A stretch of DNA of 64,000 nt from Bedellia somnulentella (Eukaryota; Arthropoda; Insecta; Lepidoptera; Bedelliidae), in the NCBI GenBank assembly GCA_963576735.1, contig OY755171.1, positions 13,578,001-13,642,000 of the forward strand. Reading direction: 5' to 3'. Under the pieces are notes generated by a model that searched no databases, had not been told where the DNA came from, and saw only the letters and a list, made by a program, of their open reading frames with translations. A program made the position numbers and the translations under genes. How positions within the stretch are numbered: the stretch's first letter is position 1; the number at the start of each line of letters is the position of its first letter. Below, one piece after another: positions 22,701 through 30,300 of the stretch.

Positions 22701-25700
22701 AAGCCAACGTGCGTAAAAATCTATGTTGAATAGCTTCTATCCTACAAATATATTTCTCATACAGAGGTGACCACACATTAGAGCAGTACTCAAGAATGGA
22801 TCTGACGTATGACATGTACAATACTTTCAGTGAATGAGTTGATGAGAATGACTTACATATTCTATTTATAAAGCCTAGCATTCTATTTGCTTTATCAACG
22901 ATTAAATTTATGTGGGCCTCGAATAGCATTTTGCTATCTAGTTGAACGCCTAAATCACGTATATTTGAAACCTCATTCAGGACCGTATTCGCAATTTGGT
23001 AATCATATTTTACTTTATTCCTTTTGCGTGTGAAAGTAATTTTGAAACATTTTTTAGAATTTATTAATTTATTGTCTGAACAGTACTTTTCCAATTTTGA
23101 TATATCAGCTTGTAATAAAAGACAGTCATCAGTAGTGTTGATCCTAGAAAAAAGTTTTAGATCATCTGCGAAAAGATTAAAGTTTGCAAATTGAAAACAT
23201 TTACCTATGTCAAAAATAAAAGCATTAAAGAATAGCGGTCCCAAATGTGATCCTTGGGGAACTCCAGAGGTTACAGTGATATAATCCGATTTTTTTTCTC
23301 CGACTACAACACATTGCATCCTATTCATCAAATATGACTCAACCCATCTCAGTGTCACCATGAATGCCTGAGCAACGTAATTTTCTCAAGAGCAGTTTAT
23401 GGGAAACCTTGTCGAATGCTTTACAGAAATCGGTGTAAATAGCATCCACTTGGCCCCCTGCATCCAATCTAATAATATAATGAGTTGACTGAACAAGATT
23501 CGATTTGACTGACCGATGTTTGGTAAAACCATGCTGATATTCTGTAATATGTCTATTGATTGTCAAGTAAATACCATCATATACTATTTGTTCAAGTAGT
23601 TTACTAAAACAAGGCAACACAGAGACGGGTCGATAGTCCGTTGCGTTTGATTTTGATCCACCTTTGAAGATCGGGGTTATCTTTGCGGTTTTCCATATCT
23701 CTGGAACGACTCCTTCCTTGAGAGATCTCGAAAATAAAATACTCAAAGGTAAAGCCAGCTCGTTTTGACAACGGATAATAAAAACGGGATAATTTTACCA
23801 TCTTTTCCCCACTCAACTTTCCAAAAGTGGCTAAGGAAATTCTAATTCCATAGCTCTGGCTACCCCTACTAGGGATTTATAGCCGTGATATGTATTCAGG
23901 GATATGTTTGCAGTATCGTATTTTCAAGAAAGTGTTGGGTATGAAGCGATCAGCCCCCTAATTATATATCTGTAGCGACCGTCGATTGTGTCGCAAGTTG
24001 CAAGATTATCGCTGTCAATGTCAAAAATGTTGTATGCAAATTGACATTTTTGACAGCGACAATGTTGCAACTTGCGACACAATTGGCCTAGACCTCGCTT
24101 TTATAACATACCCTTTTTATATTATAAATCGATAAAGGACATCAAACTTAACAACTTTGCCTATGGAATGCCTATCTAAAATATTGTTATTATCTAAATA
24201 TTTAATAATGAAAAATATCATATACCTAGTTCAAACTGAGAAAGTATAGAATGAGATTCTTTGCTTCAGTAAAAATAAGAAATACAAAAAAACATTTGAT
24301 CTATGATTTTCGCTCTGTAAACAAAAATATAACTTCTTTCGGTATTTTCCAGTTCTATTGATCGTCGTTGAAAAATAATATCATGAAAATAAACCGGTAA
24401 GCGAGCGATTGAACTGGAAAATACCGAAAGAAGTTATGTTTTTGTTTACAGCGCCAATTGGCCTAGACCTCGTTTTTAAAACATACCCTTTTTATATTTT
24501 AAATCGATTGAAGACATCAAATTAAACAACTTTGCCTATGGAATGCTTATCTAAAATATTGTAATTTGTAAAATAATTAATAATACATAAAAAGTGTCGC
24601 TGCCTAGATGAAACTGAGAAAATATAGTGAGGTTCTTAGCCTCAGCTGAAATAAAAAAAAGCATCTTTTGATTTGACCAGATGTTTTTTTTTATTTTAGC
24701 GTAGGCTCGCAAATCTCGTCAGAGGTGGCTTAGTGTTTTTGGGTTGATTAAATAATTCGTGGGCGATTTGGCTGGAGACCCATCGTCATTTTTTTTACAA
24801 TTTTACCCCGCCTCAATTGCTCCGGGTCCAGCTCAAGCCTCTCAAGAATAGCTCAACAACTAGTATGTTAATGTTCATGAACTACAAACAGAACTTGGAC
24901 ATATTATTCTAAATATCCACCACTACAAGATCTAAATCGACGGGGAGTGAAATAATCAAAAAAGTACATGTTATGTACTAAAAATATTATAAAATTCATG
25001 GTTTTCCTTTTATTACCCAATCCAATTAGTTGGCAAAAATATTTCCGTTTATAAAGAGTTCCGATCGGTGAAACTATCGATTCTTTGTTCAAATTTTCTA
25101 TGTTCATCTTTGCATTTAACTGCATAATCACAAACTTTTTTCCATTCTTGTGGACCAATATTATTGTTTTTTTTCTAATATGGCATCTTTACTATTTTTA
25201 AGATAAACATTATTGTTAAATTTGAAAAATATAACTTACTTACTTACTTACTTATACTCACGCCCATTATTCCCATTGGGGTAGGCAGAGACTATCGATC
25301 GCCACTTAGTACGATCTTGACAAACCTCTCTTGCTTCCCTTACATTCATTATCCTTCCCATACATGCTCTTTTATTCTTCTCACTTCGGACCCCCGCCTT
25401 TACAAGAACGTTTTCTATCTGGTCCAGAAACGTTTTACGAGGCCGTCCTCTACTAACATTCCCATCCACATTGGCTCTATATATCTCTTTCGCTACTTTA
25501 TTTTCATCCATCCTCTCTATGTGCCCAAACCACCTCAACATTCCTTTTTCTATCTTGCATACTACGTCATCTTTCAACCCTACTCGTTCACGGATCACAG
25601 TATTTCTCACTCTATCACACAGCCTTACATTACATATACTTCTGAGGGATCTCATTTCCACTGCATTAACTCTACTTTCATGCTTCTTCTGCCATGCCCA

Positions 25701-28700
25701 ACATTCACTACCATACATCAGCGTGGGAACCAGAACAGCATTATGCACAGCCATTCGAGCCTTTTCTGACAACGACTGGCTCAACATCAGACCGTTCATG
25801 GCTCCATTCACCGCGTTTCCCTTTTTAACTCTCCTTTCAATATCTTCCTCACATTTTCCATCCCTAGTAAACAAACTCCCCAGATATACAAATTCTTTCA
25901 CTTGTTCCACTTTCTTACCATTTATAACAATGTCACATTCTGTCATACTTTCCTCTCTTTCAAAAACCATTGTTTTGGTTTTGTCCACATTCACTCTCAT
26001 TCCCTTTCTTTCGAAAGACTTACACGCAATGTTCACCATCTCCTGCAACTCATTTACCGTTGATGCAAGTAACACTTGATCGTCAGCGTATAAGAGGCAT
26101 TTAATGATGAACCCTCTCATTTTCAGTCCATAATCACTTTCGCGCAGTTCTTTCAAACAGTCGTCCATGAACAAATTGAAGAGCCACGGAGAAGCCACAC
26201 AACCCTGTCGAACACCCCTAGAGATCTCAAACCAGTCCGTGTCTTCTCCGTTTACTCTCACACATGCATTGGAATCCTCATAGAGTGACTCCAATGCACG
26301 TATAAGTTGGCTCCCCAAACCGAACTTAGACAACACCTTCCACAAATACTTTCTTACTACCCTATCATACGCCTTCTCCAAATCAATGAAGGTGCAATAC
26401 ACTTTTTGGTTTTTTGCCAAAAATTTCTCTGTGATGCACCTTAAGGAGAAGACTTGATTAACACATCCCATTCCCTTCCTAAATCCTGCTTGTACATCCC
26501 AAATTTTTTCATCCGTTTCTTTCATCACCCTTTCGATCAGAACTTTCGCATACAATTTGCCGACAACACTGAGTAGGCTGATACCACGGTAGATTTTGCT
26601 TCTTGGCGTGACCCTTTCCCTTTATATAGGGGCACAATCACGGCTCTACACCAATCTTTTGGTACTTTGCCAAGTGCCCAACACTTCTGAAAAAGGAAGA
26701 ACAGCCAAGAAGCCACTAACCCTTTACCAGCCCTCAGCATTTCGACACATATCCTATCATATCCTGCCGCTTTTCCTAGTTTCATACTTTTCATTGCTTT
26801 TACAATTTCTTCCATACTTATCATACTTTCAGACACGTCACCCATTACCTCGTCACAATTAACATCGCTATCAATTGCTGAAGTAATGGGATCATCCTCT
26901 TTTTCAAAGAGACCCTCAAAATATTCCTTCCATACTCTTTTTATTCTTGTTCCATCAGTCATAAGTTCACCTTTTTCATCCTTCATCACACTTGTACTCG
27001 TGTTTTGAGAAACTCCCCTTTCACGTCTGATATATTTCCAAAATAATTTTTGATTACTTTGGAAATCATCGGAGAGTTTCTTTTCACTCCATTCTTTCAG
27101 ATCTCGCTTTTTCTGCTCTATTTTATTTCTTTATTGTCTTATATTCATCTTCAAATCTCTCAACTTCGTCATCATTTATACACACATTCATCCGTTTACT
27201 AGCTTTGATTGCTAGTAAATCGAGCCAGGCTTTCTTCTTTTCATTCACAGCATCTTTCACACTTTTATCCCACCAACTTGCTGTTGGTCGATTTTTCCTC
27301 TTGCTCAATCCACAAACATCCGTCGCACATTCAATTACCGCAGATTTGAGCACATTCCAAGCATCTTCTATTTCCATATCATCCGTCATTTCTACGCAAC
27401 TTAGTCGTTCATCCAGTTTCTCAATATATTCATCTCGCATTTTTTCATTATCTACCAAATTTTCTACTTTTATTCAGGAAATTTCAGTAGTTGACACTCT
27501 TGTCCTATGACGCCAACGCTTGAACAGACCCCTTACTCGTGATACAACGAGGAAATGATCTGTTCCTACGTTGGTACCTCTATAAACTCTAGTGTCAACC
27601 ACCTTTGATTTCAGCCTTTCATCAACAATCACAAAATCTATCATACTTCTCTCGCGTCCTCGCTGCCTTGTATACATGTGGATATCTTTGTGTTTAAACA
27701 AAGTGTTAGTAACACAAAGATTCCTCTCCAAACATACTTCAATCAATTTATCACCATTTTCATTCACTCTATTATCCCCAAATTTACCTAATACTCTCTC
27801 ACAACCGTTGCGTGTCACACCAACCCAACCATTAAAATCTCCTAACATTATTATCCTTTCATTCAAATCACACCCATTCACTATATCACCTAGTAAATTC
27901 CAGAACTCCTCCCTCTCGGTTAAAGATTTTGACATGTCCGGCGCATAGACGCATATTACACGTAGCCGGACCAGCCCGACTTTTAACTTAACCCAGAGGA
28001 GCCTTGGACTCACACACTCATGCTCTGACATACTTTGAACCATCCTTTCAGACATAAGAAGTCCCACTCCTTGGCAAGCTCTGATATTAGGGTCGAACCC
28101 CGACCAGATGGCAGTAATTGATCCAAGTTGCGAGACCTCTTTTCCCTTACACTTCGTCTCATTTACACACAACAAATCTAAATTCTTTTCTTTCATTACC
28201 AGACATACTTCATCTAACTTTTCTAACATCCCTCCGCAAACATTCAACGTACTAAAGCGGGTCTCGTCAGCCCACTTTTCGCCCAATGAGAATCTATGAC
28301 GTGATAAGTGGCGAGCTCTATCGCCGTCTCCGTGTTTATTATTCCTCGAACACATGTGATTCCCACGAGTAGCTAGGGAATTATTCTGTCCACTTTGTCA
28401 GAGCCCCGCTTGACAAAGCAAGGTTATTTAGTACCCAGAGTTCACCAGGCTCCGGGACGGCGGCACGCTATCGACCAGGCTCACCCCTGGCCACGCATCC
28501 ATCAGCACGGCAGACTTTGGATTGGTGTAAGGGCGAAGATGGTAAAAGCCCTGATCCCTTAGTCGACTCTTACGAAACACCCACGGGAAGAGATGGGGTA
28601 GTGCTATTCTATGCCGACACTACACAGCCAAAAAAAATTGAAAAATATAAATAAAGTCAAAATTAAATTCACCTTTGAAAACAAACCCAAGAAGGGTGTA

Positions 28701-29814
28701 TGATAGCAGCTCTATATAATTCCACCGTGTGATCACCAAAAATATGTAAAGACAATGCCGGACCTTTGACAGCCCGGCGACCGCCACCGCCCGCGCGAAT
28801 AGTTTTCGTTTGAGAACACATGATATTGACTCTTATTTCTTTCATACAAGATGCAAAATACAAGTACATAGTTTAGGGCGCTTATGATTTAATTATTCGG
28901 GGTTTTCCGGAATACGAGATTTACCGAAGATCTTATTAATTTTGGAGAACTGAACTCGTATATTATAAGCTCTATTTAAATATTGATGGTACAATATTAA
29001 ATGTAGTTTATTTGAGTTTGTTTTACCAAATCAATTATTAAAACGTAACTGTTATTTGCCACTTTGCTCGTAATAGATTGTTTAGTTCCTCGTTCATAAT
29101 ACTAATTGTTCAAAGTTGTTGATGTTATATACTAAAGAAGCTCCTTGGGTAACACTGTACGATTATAAATTTAATAGTTAAACAGACAAGGGTCGGATGT
29201 TAGTTCATTTACATATTTAATTACTGAGTTTGGCTATCTATGAATTTTCTCAAGACAAGGTTTTTGCTGGTATTTTTATTGAATCACTTTTGGCTTCCGG
29301 AAGAAAAAGTGTTTTGAAGTATGTATATTTGTATTGTATGCTATATAGATTTAATTTTACGTTGGTTCGTGATAAAACTGGATCAAGTTTTAATTAAGAC
29401 AAAAAACACTACCGTGTGCTATAATTGACAGTGTGTTGGTTGTTACGTTATAATTATGCTACCTTATAGTATTATTATAGTATTATTACCGCCCCTTTAT
29501 AATTTTGTTTCTATTCGTAGCCTTCGCAAAAGTATACAAGTGAAAATTTACGGAAGCGCCAAAGAAATTTTTGCTATGACCTAGATTGATTTAAAATAGT
29601 TTATTAGCATACATTGCATATTTACCTTTGTTACCATGTTTATTGGTTGAAAAAAAGAGATATAAAGAAAAAGACTTCATTACCTCCTTACATGTTTTGC
29701 ATCAAACAATTTTACTTTCATCATACATTGGTTTCTTAATTCAGTGAGATTTTTGGCTGGCGTACACGCATATAGTTTAGGCAACTTTCGTTTTCCGGGA
29801 TCGGTGAATGCCAT
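4673..29814 (-). CDS. Ttc29: Gene A: TTC29-like TPR protein, nine exons over 25 kb
   Basis: Assembled by eye from exons 29684-29814, 21449-21660, 20989-21180, 13436-13503, 12871-13054, 12075-12252, 11439-11652, 10288-10375 and 4673/4677-4761. All have AG acceptors and GT donors, and the reading frame carries through every junction from exon 1 to exon 8. The product is about 451 residues, close to the roughly 475 of human TTC29. Landmarks that follow TTC29 as I recall it: a basic N-terminus, an ECII-starting helical block, a K-D-L then AE-R stretch leading into an L-LA--Y segment, then TPR helices around NYHSALSTFEKAY and KQEKAVNLLTEMGKIA. TTC29 is an axonemal protein needed for sperm flagellar motility. 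The assignment rests on remembered family similarity, so another TPR axonemal protein is possible. No promoter was recognised. A polyadenylation signal lies at 4611-4616. Confidence 0.65.
5068..5636 (-). pseudogene. 5'-truncated RTE, reverse transcriptase C-terminus
   Basis: The minus strand encodes SQSVSEKARMAVHDAVLVP, YGSECWVWQKKHESR and MLRWFGHIERMDD, near-identical to the end of the full RTE frame. The tail reads GGCGTGAGTATATGTATG. Truncated at the 5' side and inactive. In gene A intron 8. Confidence 0.85.
5991..6678 (+). mobile_element. Non-autonomous Helitron
   Basis: Starts TCAATACATAGTATAAAAC after an A and ends with a GC-rich hairpin (CCCGTGCGAAGCCGGGGCGGG, 6653-6673) and GCTAG before a T. 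These are the usual Helitron ends and A|T insertion site. No Rep/helicase coding. Confidence 0.75.
6794..6852 (-). repeat. RTE-derived short element, core fragment
   Basis: Core word TTGGTGATGGGTTTCCAACC followed by CGCATCACCC; both ends are lost. Confidence 0.5.
7130..7295 (+). repeat. RTE-derived short element, decayed
   Basis: Keeps GCAGTTGGAGACCCATCAC, CAACTTCCGAAAGTGGATG and GCTATGGCTACCC; the 5' end is lost. Confidence 0.55.
7322..7478 (-). repeat. Unclassified repeat, second copy at 42905
   Basis: The minus strand matches 42905-43045 on the plus strand, including GATAATTTATTATATACGTA, GGCCGAGAAAAGTTTGTGGA and the TACGTAGGTCAC word. No coding; probably a decayed DNA transposon. Confidence 0.6.
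7646..7740 (+). repeat. T2 SINE fragment
   Basis: GATGAGGGAAAACATCGTGA and CCCACATGGCTAAGTTGTAC are the T2 body words; the head is missing. Confidence 0.65.
8167..8338 (+). repeat. RTE-derived short element, 3'-shortened
   Basis: Good 5' end (GTGTAGTGTCGGCTTAGAA) through CTCAACTTTCCAAAAGTG, then unrelated sequence. Confidence 0.75.
8665..9636 (+). pseudogene. Dead mariner transposase
   Basis: The frame from ATG 8665 reads MELSRRDFRAMICYDFKKGL, then a helix-turn-helix region with TVFNWFAEFKRGR, GRPP and SRW. Two in-frame stops occur (about 8731 and 8903). The second half is open: TGDETW (first D), HHDNAAPHTS (second D) and YSPNLAPCDFYLFPKIKEKL (third D), the mariner DD34D set. The stretch between the first and second D is shorter than usual, which suggests a deletion. 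Mariner transposases catalyse cut-and-paste DNA transposition. Clear terminal repeats were not found. It sits in gene A intron 8 on the opposite strand. Confidence 0.88.
9650..10287. other. Intron 8 sequence, nothing recognised
   Basis: AT-rich; no repeat family, exon or RNA gene could be supported. Confidence 0.4.
10288..10375 (-). CDS. Ttc29: Gene A exon 8
   Basis: 88 bp, acceptor TTTTCCAG|TC, donor TCAG|GTAAAT, phase 0 in and 1 out. It encodes SPSNEEILDDGKSYIEEAEQ and ends FTMAISS, an acidic helical segment after the TPR core. Confidence 0.62.
10577..10690 (+). repeat. RTE-derived short element, fragment
   Basis: GGGATATGTTGTTGGAGACA, CAACTTCTAAAAGTGGCTG and AAAGCACTGGCCATCCC are decayed core words. 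Confidence 0.5.
11053..11290 (+). repeat. RTE-derived short element in gene A intron 7
   Basis: Full-span copy, from GTGTAGTGTCGGCTTAGAA to GCTCTGGCTACCCC and GGGATTTGTATCCG. Moderately diverged. Confidence 0.75.
11439..11652 (-). CDS. Ttc29: Gene A exon 7 (TPR)
   Basis: 214 bp, acceptor GCTTAG|AT, donor CCAATG|GTAAAT, phase 2 in and 0 out. It encodes LGKQEKAVNLLTEMGKIA, then LGISLHLLGELHLRNGI and QHLMEAFQCFMGS, that is two further TPR helix pairs. Spacing to exon 6 matches the TTC29 repeat spacing as I remember it. Confidence 0.76.
11737..11966 (+). repeat. RTE-derived short element in gene A intron 6
   Basis: From GGGCTTAGAATAAAACTAG to GGGATTTATAGCCGTGAGTA and a GATGTATGTAT tail. It fills more than half of the 422-bp intron. 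Confidence 0.75.
12075..12252 (-). CDS. Ttc29: Gene A exon 6 (TPR)
   Basis: 178 bp, acceptor TTATAG|CT, donor CAGAG|GTACGAG. It encodes KIAEALVEMGIAQFTLENY, then HSALSTFEKAYKLF and VNMHLAAVHQR. The paired helices with small and aromatic residues at TPR positions are typical of tetratricopeptide repeats. It joins exon 7 as AG+A (Arg). Confidence 0.75.
12493..12838 (+). mobile_element. Helitron 5' portion
   Basis: Starts TCTATACTTATAATAAATC after an A, with a TCTGTCTGTCTGTCGG run and an AAACAAAAACTACGCGACGG segment seen in many lepidopteran Helitrons. The 3' hairpin/CTAG end is absent. The right edge is uncertain and lies close to the exon 5 donor at 12870. Confidence 0.5.
12871..13054 (-). 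CDS. Ttc29: Gene A exon 5
   Basis: 184 bp, acceptor GTTAAG|GGTT, donor GATG|GTAAAA, phase 0 to 1. It encodes GWLLYEDEKNNGDKVYDD, a helix LAASSLLLHGLLL, and a basic end RIAEKRARD. It corresponds to the W-x-DE, LLxxESLL region I recall in TTC29. The next exon joins in frame to give Ala. Confidence 0.68.
13436..13503 (-). CDS. Ttc29: Gene A exon 4
   Basis: 68-bp exon, acceptor TTCTTGCAG|TT, donor AAAG|GTATTT, entering at phase 1 and leaving at phase 0. It encodes FPEAHTNEAYHLLSEV and ends ASIGK. Gene B has a 68-bp counterpart at 358-425. The tRNA-like repeat array begins 28 bp upstream of this exon. Confidence 0.7.
13574..13646 (-). tRNA. tRNA-like pseudogene, unit 1
   Basis: 7-bp acceptor stem (GACACTG/CAGTGTC), 4-bp D stem, perfect T arm (GCGGG TTCGAAC CCCGC) and box A/box B words. 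The anticodon arm has only 4 bp (CGGG/CCCG) and an 8-nt loop without the normal U33, so no anticodon can be assigned. A Pol III TTTTT follows. Best read as a SINE head, not a working tRNA. Confidence 0.6.
13891..13963 (-). tRNA. tRNA-like pseudogene, unit 2
   Basis: Identical in sequence to unit 1. Confidence 0.6.
14208..14280 (-). tRNA. tRNA-like pseudogene, unit 3
   Basis: Identical in sequence to unit 1; the unit's only change (14179) lies outside the tRNA-like block. Confidence 0.6.
14525..14597 (-). tRNA. tRNA-like pseudogene, unit 4
   Basis: Identical in sequence to unit 1. Confidence 0.6.
14842..14882 (-). tRNA. tRNA-like pseudogene, unit 5, truncated
   Basis: Only the 3' part (T arm and part of the anticodon arm) remains before the inversion junction. 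Confidence 0.6.
15015..15256 (+). repeat. RTE-derived short element
   Basis: Well-preserved full copy, GCTGTGTAGTGTCGGCTTAG to GCCGTGAGTATATGTATATG. Confidence 0.85.
15263..15838. other. Intron 3 sequence, nothing recognised
   Basis: No coding, repeat family or RNA gene supported between the short element and the copia LTR. Confidence 0.4.
15839..15960 (+). repeat. Copia 5' LTR
   Basis: 122 bp, TGTTGAAATATAG...TTTTCACA. Short for a copia LTR. The sequence CGTTATCAGCACGAAATTG immediately after it is where the primer-binding site should be; I could not match it to a tRNA with confidence. Confidence 0.9.
16174..19781 (+). pseudogene. Copia gag-pol, disrupted
   Basis: The gag N-terminus is missing and the rest starts mid-domain. 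A zinc knuckle CYDCNVPGHKRPDC is followed by a protease with DSGATRHMT. An in-frame stop lies at 17209-17211 in the GAG-pre-integrase region (H..RLGH then CVPC). The integrase D (SSDICGP), D (RTDNGTEY) and E (LAERTNR) are present, but a frameshift lies between the last two at about 17625. A stop/deletion lies at about 18345. RT has YVDDI. About 50-60 residues are missing at about 19015, before RNase H, whose TDADWA, SSAEAEY and SDSQSA acidic residues remain. It cannot encode a full polyprotein. Confidence 0.92.
19815..19936 (+). repeat. Copia 3' LTR
   Basis: 122 bp; differs from the 5' LTR only at GAG versus GAT near position 50. Followed by the AACCC duplication. Confidence 0.9.
19945..20142 (+). 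repeat. RTE-derived short element, decayed
   Basis: AGAGGAGACTAAGAATATGG, AAGTGATATTTGAGCG and a GTATGTATG end; heavily changed. Confidence 0.45.
20143..20988. other. Intron 3 sequence, nothing recognised
   Basis: AT-rich; no feature supported. Confidence 0.4.
20989..21180 (-). CDS. Ttc29: Gene A exon 3
   Basis: 192 bp, acceptor TTTTAG|GT, strong donor T|GTAAGTAT, phase 1 in and out. It encodes a helical block with FLKLAMNY, GLIWLPERLFLASL and IADGGR and ends in VEKC. It aligns residue by residue with gene B exon 3 (LxWLxxRLxLAxLA, then DGGR). Confidence 0.75.
21306..21436 (+). repeat. RTE-derived short element, 3' half
   Basis: CTCAACCTCCAGAAGTGGCT to TTTATAGCCGTGCATATTTC. It ends about 12 bp from the gene A exon 2 donor. 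Confidence 0.55.
21449..21660 (-). CDS. Ttc29: Gene A exon 2
   Basis: 212 bp, acceptor ATTATTAG|GG, weak donor AAAG|GTTTGG. The frame from exon 1 (AG+G = Arg) is open throughout. It encodes YECIIHEL, then SADYIRDLIYYN, and ends with HLRTAEMERDKG. It has the same length and phases as gene B exon 2. A decayed RTE-derived short element ends about 12 bp past the donor. Confidence 0.72.
21864..21992. mobile_element. hAT-type MITE, 129 bp
   Basis: Perfect 11-bp inverted ends (CATGGGCGTAC / GTACGCCCATG) and 8-bp duplications CTGGGGCT and CTGGTGCT (one difference). 8-bp duplications are the hAT pattern. No coding. Confidence 0.75.
22058..23791 (-). mobile_element. CR1/Jockey-type LINE, 5'-truncated, reverse transcriptase
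   Basis: Flanked by ATTTTA at 22052-22057 and 23792-23797, with an AATAAATAAATAAAATAAA tail. One RT frame (from about 23791) carries PLSILFSRSLKEGVVPEIWK, FKGGS, DYRPVSVLP and IYTDFCKAFDKVSH. A frameshift at about 23350 leads to the second frame with SGVPQGSHLGPLFF, the FADD catalytic box (LFADDLKLF) and the C-terminal half, ending at 22342. The endonuclease is missing, so the copy is dead on arrival. A TG-rich microsatellite lies at 22248-22294. The exact clade within CR1/Jockey is not resolved. Confidence 0.88.
22248..22294. repeat. TG/GT microsatellite
   Basis: Imperfect (TG)n run interrupted by GAGAG and GATTG, in the LINE 3' UTR. Confidence 0.8.
23985..24083. repeat. 99-bp near-perfect hairpin
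   Basis: Arms ATTGTGTCGCAAGTTGCAA and TTGCAACTTGCGACACAAT are exact complements, and pairing continues inward through TCGCTGTCAA to a loop of about 15 nt. It abuts the fold-back repeat at 24083. It could be a MITE or a hairpin RNA precursor. Confidence 0.8.
24083..24457. repeat. TTGGCC fold-back element, one arm plus loop
   Basis: Starts TTGGCCTAGACCTCGC and matches the arms of the palindrome at 43495-44098. It contains the same inner loop in the opposite orientation (ACCGGTAAGCGAGCGATTGA). An inner stem CGGTATTTTCCAGTT pairs with AACTGGAAAATACCG. Confidence 0.75.
24458..24700. repeat. TTGGCC fold-back element, second partial arm
   Basis: TTGGCCTAGACCTCGTTTTT restarts the arm and runs to the GAAATAAAAAAAAGCATC region. 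A closer match to the 46290-46707 copy than to its neighbour. Confidence 0.7.
24763..24830 (+). repeat. RTE-derived short element, core fragment
   Basis: GGGCGATTTGGCTGGAGACC followed by CATCGTC and CCTCAATTGC; short and decayed. Confidence 0.4.
25235..28637 (-). mobile_element. Full-length RTE non-LTR retrotransposon
   Basis: 3.4 kb, flanked by the 13-bp duplication TTGAAAAATATAA (25222-25234 and 28638-28650). The 5' end (right side) reads GGCTGTGTAGTGTCGGCATA. The 3' end reads GGGCGTGAGTATAAGTAAG with a GTAA repeat tail, not poly(A). It encodes an AP-endonuclease followed by a reverse transcriptase in one interrupted frame, the RTE plan. It lies in gene A intron 1, in the same orientation as the gene. 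Confidence 0.93.
25248..28355 (-). pseudogene. RTE endonuclease-reverse transcriptase, frame broken
   Basis: The endonuclease (28355-27474) shows TLNVCGGMLEKLDE, CVNETK, GVGLLMSERM, VYAPD, LGDFNGWVG and TDHFLVVSRV, the catalytic N, E, D and H set of APE-type nucleases. An in-frame stop lies at about 27474 and the frame then continues; it shifts near 27120. The RT begins at about 26989 and shifts again at about 26600 after YKGKG. The second part (26555-25248) has YRTF-type fingers, FIDLEKAYDRV, SRGVRQGCVASPWLFNLFMD and the YADD box (LLYADDQVLLAS). The C-terminus has YGSECWAWQKK and ends AYPNGNNGREYK. Only a few lesions, so this is a rather recent insertion. Confidence 0.92.
28870..29683. other. 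Intron 1 sequence upstream of the RTE, nothing recognised
   Basis: AT-rich with no feature supported between the RTE 5' flank and gene A exon 1. Confidence 0.4.
29684..29814 (-). CDS. Ttc29: Gene A exon 1 (start codon)
   Basis: ATG at 29814-29812, then MAFTDPGKRKLPKLYAC and a basic stretch ending DAKHVR. The donor AG|GTAATG leaves phase 2. It aligns with gene B exon 1 at KRKLPxxxAC and at the end (DAKHVRR versus NANEVMR). The open frame extends upstream, but the conserved block begins at this ATG. Confidence 0.65.
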
Positions 29815-30087
29815 TTTTATAAGCGTGCTTGTAAGTTTACCAATAAACTTTATAGGCGAACAAAATTCTTCAAAATAGCAAAATAAATATGATGTCACAT
29901 AACCTATGAGCAAATTTGACATTTGGTGTTATGTTTATGGAAATAATCAGGTTGGTGGATGTCATTTTGTTGAACTACGTATACTGGGCGTCCACTGTTT
30001 TCAAATCAGCAGAGTTTGTCGTATTTTATTCATTTATTTCTACTACTTCTATATAATGCAGGAGAGGTGATTTAAAATGTTGAATCG

Positions 30088-30300
30088 GGCCTACACCAAT
30101 GTGTGTTTTAGTAAGTGGTATCACTGTGTGGTAAAATCAAGGTTGTTAACAGTGAAGGAAGACATAATGAGAAAATCTACATGCCCGAGTTTAATTTGTG
30201 GTCCTTATATATCAAGGGTACTCAAAACATCAGGTAACAAAAATGAACCTTTAATTAAGAAGTATTAGTACCTCTGCCATACCTGGGGCATTAGACGAGA
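30088..30300 (+). repeat. T2 SINE, old copy
   Basis: GGGCCTACACCAATGTGTG, GGTTGTTAACAGTGAAGGAA and AAGTATTAGTACCTCTGCCA are T2 body words; the tRNA head is lost. Confidence 0.6.

Larger units (their letters stand above)
21783..23890 (+). repeat. RTE-derived short element split by two insertions
   Basis: The host copy runs 21783-21863, 21993-22057 and 23792-23890 and reads as one normal element when the hAT-type MITE and the LINE are removed. Confidence 0.88.

Noticed and set aside
25317..28299. Plus-strand frames of 60-200 codons
   Set aside because: They are antisense shadows of the RTE endonuclease-RT coding region.
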